Shown in pieces: positions 60,731-64,000 of a stretch of 64,000 nucleotides of DNA. The notes beneath the pieces are model-generated. The model was not told the DNA's origin. It saw only the letters and a list, made by a program, of their open reading frames with translations, and made no database searches. Positions within the stretch are counted from its first letter, which is position 1. Each line of letters begins with the position of its first letter. Origin of the DNA: Anaeramoeba flamelloides (Eukaryota > Metamonada > Anaeramoebidae); NCBI GenBank assembly GCA_027625915.1, contig JANTQA010000015.1, positions 5,857,001 to 5,921,000 of the forward strand, in the 5' to 3' direction. The position numbers and the translations under genes were made by a program.

Positions 60731-61916
60731 TATCCACTTCTAAGTTTTTAAGATTGTTAAAAAAATACTGATCAACTAAAAAACAAACAAGACTATTTTT
60801 TCAGTCAGATCAAATTTTTTTTCCATTTGTTATGAAAAATAAAAACTATTAAATTCATTTTATTTCTCACATAATAACAAGATTTAGCCGGTTTATTACC
60901 ATTTTGATCATTTTTATAAAACATCAAGTAGTTGTTACAAGTAATATTAATGAAAAGGATTTTATTTTCAATTTTAGAGAATATTATTTTATTTTACAAA
61001 GAATTGATTATCACCATTTGGAAAATATTTATATTTCTTTTAGAAGGGTAGTTTTGACTATTTATAATAATTAAATTTTTAAAGTCGTTTAAAAATTTTA
61101 GCAAGAAATTTTGTTTTTTTTCAAAGATAAAAAAGGATTTTTGAAATAAAAATTTCTTTCAGTTATTTGGGAATTAATTTATTTTATCTCAAAATTAAAA
61201 TCAATTTTTTTCAAACTATAATGATTTAAATTTTTATAAGGATTCTTATGAAGTGAGACCAAACAATTTGTTAAAAAAATTGATCAAATAATGTGTTAAG
61301 TTTTTTTTTTTAATTTTTTTTTCATTTTTTGAAAATGAGAACACAACTTTTTTCAAACATTAGAGAATAAAAAAAATTGCTTAATAAATATGAATTTAAT
61401 TGATAAACCATTGTTAAACTTATACCAAATATTCATTTATAAAATAATATTTACTTTGAGTATTATTGATTGAGGATTGAATTGAAATATTAATTAATTA
61501 AAAATAATAACCAAATAAAAAATTTTCGATCAAAATCAATACTTTCCAATACAAAACTAAAAATACCTCACAACACAATTTTCAAGAATTAACTTAATAT
61601 TAAATTAAAATATTTGGTTAGTTTTTTTGTTTTATATTGCAAATATGTAAATTTTTAATTTTAAAAAATAAACTCAAATTAACCAATTGTTTAGTGAAAT
61701 TTACTCTTCTATTTCAACCCATTCAAAAATTACGAAAAATAAAAAAAAATTATGAAGATCTGAACAAGATTTCATTTTATTTTTTAAAAATATTGCTCCC
61801 TTTATGTTTATTTTTTATTATTGATTTAGGGATCAAATAATTAAATTTGGAATTAATCATAACATAATTTTAACACGCCCATAAACTATAAAGTTTTAAA
61901 TACAGCCAGTAGATCT

Positions 61917-62094
61917 TTAAAGACACAAACTTTCAACAAAATTTAAGATACAAAAAAATCTCAAATTAAGGTACAAAAAATGGAATATAGTAATTTAATT
62001 TGTGTTAAAAAAAAATCCCAAAAAATACATCTTAATTCGGGATTTTGTTGTGTCCTAAATTTGGTTGAAATTTTGGGCCTTCAAAATTGAACTG
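61917..62094. mobile_element. family J fold-back MITE, copy 2
   Basis: 178 bp, from CAGTAGATCTTTAAAGACAC to GGCCTTCAAAATTGAACTG. The arms pair over about 60 bp with moderate mismatches (AACAAAATTTAAGATACA against TGTCCTAAATTTGGTT). The left arm resembles that of the element at 6454. Confidence 0.65.
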
Positions 62095-62474
62095 ATTTTA
62101 AATTAAATTCTCTAATATTTGAACATACTTTAAATTTTGGGTTTTACTCATTTCACTGTGTTGAATATATATATATATATATATATTATTTTTCTTTTCT
62201 ATGTTTTATTTTGATATATAAGGACTAATTATGAAACATTTTATATTGGATAGATATAGTAAACTTAATTTCAAAAATAGGGGTAAATTTTTGATTGAAA
62301 AAAAAATGTAGTTTCTCATTTAGTGAATACCAAAACTCAACCCAGAAAAATCAGAACTTAAAACTAAAAAATAACTGTCTAAAACACCCTTTTCTGTTTT
62401 AATTATTATTTCTAATAAAAGAATAGAGAAAAGAAACCCATTAAGAAAAAAATAAATCTGGCCCTATTTTTAAA

Positions 62475-62906
62475 ATGATTTTTCATCTTAAAATTATCCA
62501 TTTAAGATTCACCATTGCTTCCAAGAACCTTTTGAAACAAATTTCCATCAGAGTTATCAGATTTTTACTATTCGCCCATTTGGTATCAACCCAAACTTTC
62601 CTTGATACCTTTTTCAAGATAAAAAGAATCTCAACAAAAGAAAGAAAAAGAAAAAGAAAAGAAAACGAAAACAAAACCAATTTTTTGAATGTACAACAAA
62701 GAACTCAAAGATAAAATGAATACGATCACATTCATCACATTGTCTCCAAATGAAAGAGAAAAGAAGATCTTATTTGATCTTGCTATTTCTTCACTTTTCA
62801 AGGAACCATTGTAACTCATTAAAGCAAATTTGGTTGATACTTGTTTTCGAAGCAAACACTTCTTGGGTGTTTTACTTTCTTTGAATTTTACAATCCCTTT
62901 CTCCAA
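62475..62906. other. G+C-raised gene-like region, strand undecided
   Basis: Open frames exist on both strands. Plus: an ATG frame 62475-62714 (ASKNLLKQISIRVIRFLLF then FAHLVSTQTFLDTFFKIK), followed out of frame by MNTITFITLSPNEREKKIL at 62716. Minus: KVSRKVWVDTKWANSKNL (62680-62483) and VSTKFALMSYNGSLKSEEI (62906-62631), also out of frame with each other. A lysine/serine-type simple run at 62638-62670 lies between. It may be a gene or gene relic; I cannot choose the strand. Confidence 0.25.
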
Positions 62907-64000
62907 TGCTAATTAATCTCATCTCTTGAATATTAACGGTTTTCAAAAATGTTCTTGTTCATTCAACATAAAAATAAAAATATGGAATCATTTTGAAAGA
63001 AAAATTGCAAAAAAAATGAATTCAACTTTGGGAAATTTTCATTAAAAGAAGATTGTTTCTTGATATTAAATATTCAATAATGACTTTTAAAAGATATTGG
63101 GTTCAGAATATTTGGTTAACACAACACACATACCAATAATTTAGAAAATACTAATGATGACCCTATTTTTGAAATTTAGCTTATATGGTTTATTACTAAC
63201 ATCTTAAAAATATATCAAAATATAAATTTTTTAGATTTTTTTTTTTTTTGATTATCGATCTCCCAAATTTTAGGGGTAAGTTTAGAATCACATAAAGGGT
63301 GTTATAATAATAAATTTTTGTATTTTTATACTAATAATTATTAAATAAATCCATTAAAAAAGAATATTAATAAAAAAATTGACCATCCTGGTTTTATTTG
63401 TTGATTTTGAAATACTAGAATAACTATTATTTGGGTTCCCTAGTTTTTGATTTTGAAAAGGGATTAAAAAAAAAATCCAAAATGTCTTTTTTTAATTGTG
63501 TTCATTAGTAAAAAATGTAATTTTCTTAATTTTTCAATAATATTTATAATAGATTTTTGAGATAATTTTGAATCACATATCATCAATGTATATTAAACTT
63601 TAAATACAGTGCACTTTTGTTTTCAAGTTATCAATTAATTAATTAATTGTGTAATTAATAAAAAATAAAAATATAAATAGACGTAAAGGACTAATCTCTC
63701 AATTAATGTTTTTTACCTAAATTTAATTGAGATTGAGAAAAAAAATTTTGCCCATTATTTTGATCTGAAAACTTGTTTATTTTCAATATTAAACATATTT
63801 CAAGATAAGGAATCCTTATTTAGAAATTGGTCAAAAAAAAAAATAATATAGACTAGTACCTTAATTCAAGATTATTTTTGAAACTTATGATTTCAAAAAA
63901 AAAGTGAAACAGGGATAGAAAGTGAAACACGGTTTTTAATTGGTAAAAGTTGTTGAAAATGCAAAGTAAAATCAATTAAAATAAGAAAAAAATAAAGGTT

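Larger units (their letters stand above)
60378..64000. other. 3' spacer to the window end
   Basis: Holds an open coding-like piece (60541-60730), a family J element (61917-62094), a (TA)n run (62165-62187) and a G+C-raised region (62475-62906). A weak open stretch at 61637-61840 starts with TTG and is not accepted. From 62910 to the end nothing is recognised. Confidence 0.55.

Noticed and set aside
1-64000. CRISPR arrays, rRNA genes or bacterial-type operons
   Set aside because: No regular spacer array, no rRNA-like sequence and split eukaryotic genes throughout.

Overview
The window is a very A+T-rich eukaryotic nuclear segment, roughly four-fifths A+T by eye. It holds seven protein-coding genes that can be recognised, most of them split by unusually long introns. 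The organism looks like an amoebozoan related to dictyostelids: proteins carry Asn/Gln/Lys-rich runs, there is a tyrosine-kinase-like (TKL) kinase with leucine-rich repeats, a RasGEF, and a 26/29-kDa / counting-factor-associated-D (cfaD) type cysteine protease. Introns of 1.5-5.3 kb packed with repeats are unlike the compact genomes of model dictyostelids, so the exact lineage is left open. All seven genes end in TAA.

Layout. RasGEF (+, 595-3599, 5' end not found). Repeat-bearing spacer. PLD3/4-like phospholipase D/exonuclease (+, 8278-9912, 2 exons). A spacer with a MITE and nested LINE remains (9913-14839). LRR-TKL kinase (-, 14840-23309, 2 exons around a 5.3-kb intron). Repeat-rich spacer (23310-29492). 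Mitochondrial m-AAA protease (+, 29493-35357, 3 exons). Spacer with a MITE. Nicalin (-, 37658-39451, one exon). cfaD-like protease (+, 40838-46401, 4 exons). Spacer with an orphan exon-like piece. Dymeclin (+, 49843-60377, 3 exons, introns 3.4 and 4.6 kb). 3' spacer to the end.

The genes are unrelated in function: signalling (RasGEF, kinase), lysosome/secretory (PLD, cysteine protease), ER membrane (nicalin), Golgi (dymeclin), mitochondrion (m-AAA). No operon-like or defence-like system is visible. The joined gene models rest on exact phase agreement at the splice sites and on continuity of the protein families across the junctions.

The most distinctive signal is the repeat landscape. At least three families of short terminal-inverted-repeat elements (called A, H and J here) and several longer dispersed repeats (B-F, I, K) recur in introns and spacers; one 1.2-kb repeat is shared between the m-AAA and dymeclin introns. 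LINE reverse-transcriptase remains lie at 12359-14323 and 21672-21960. Repeat boundaries were read by eye and are approximate.
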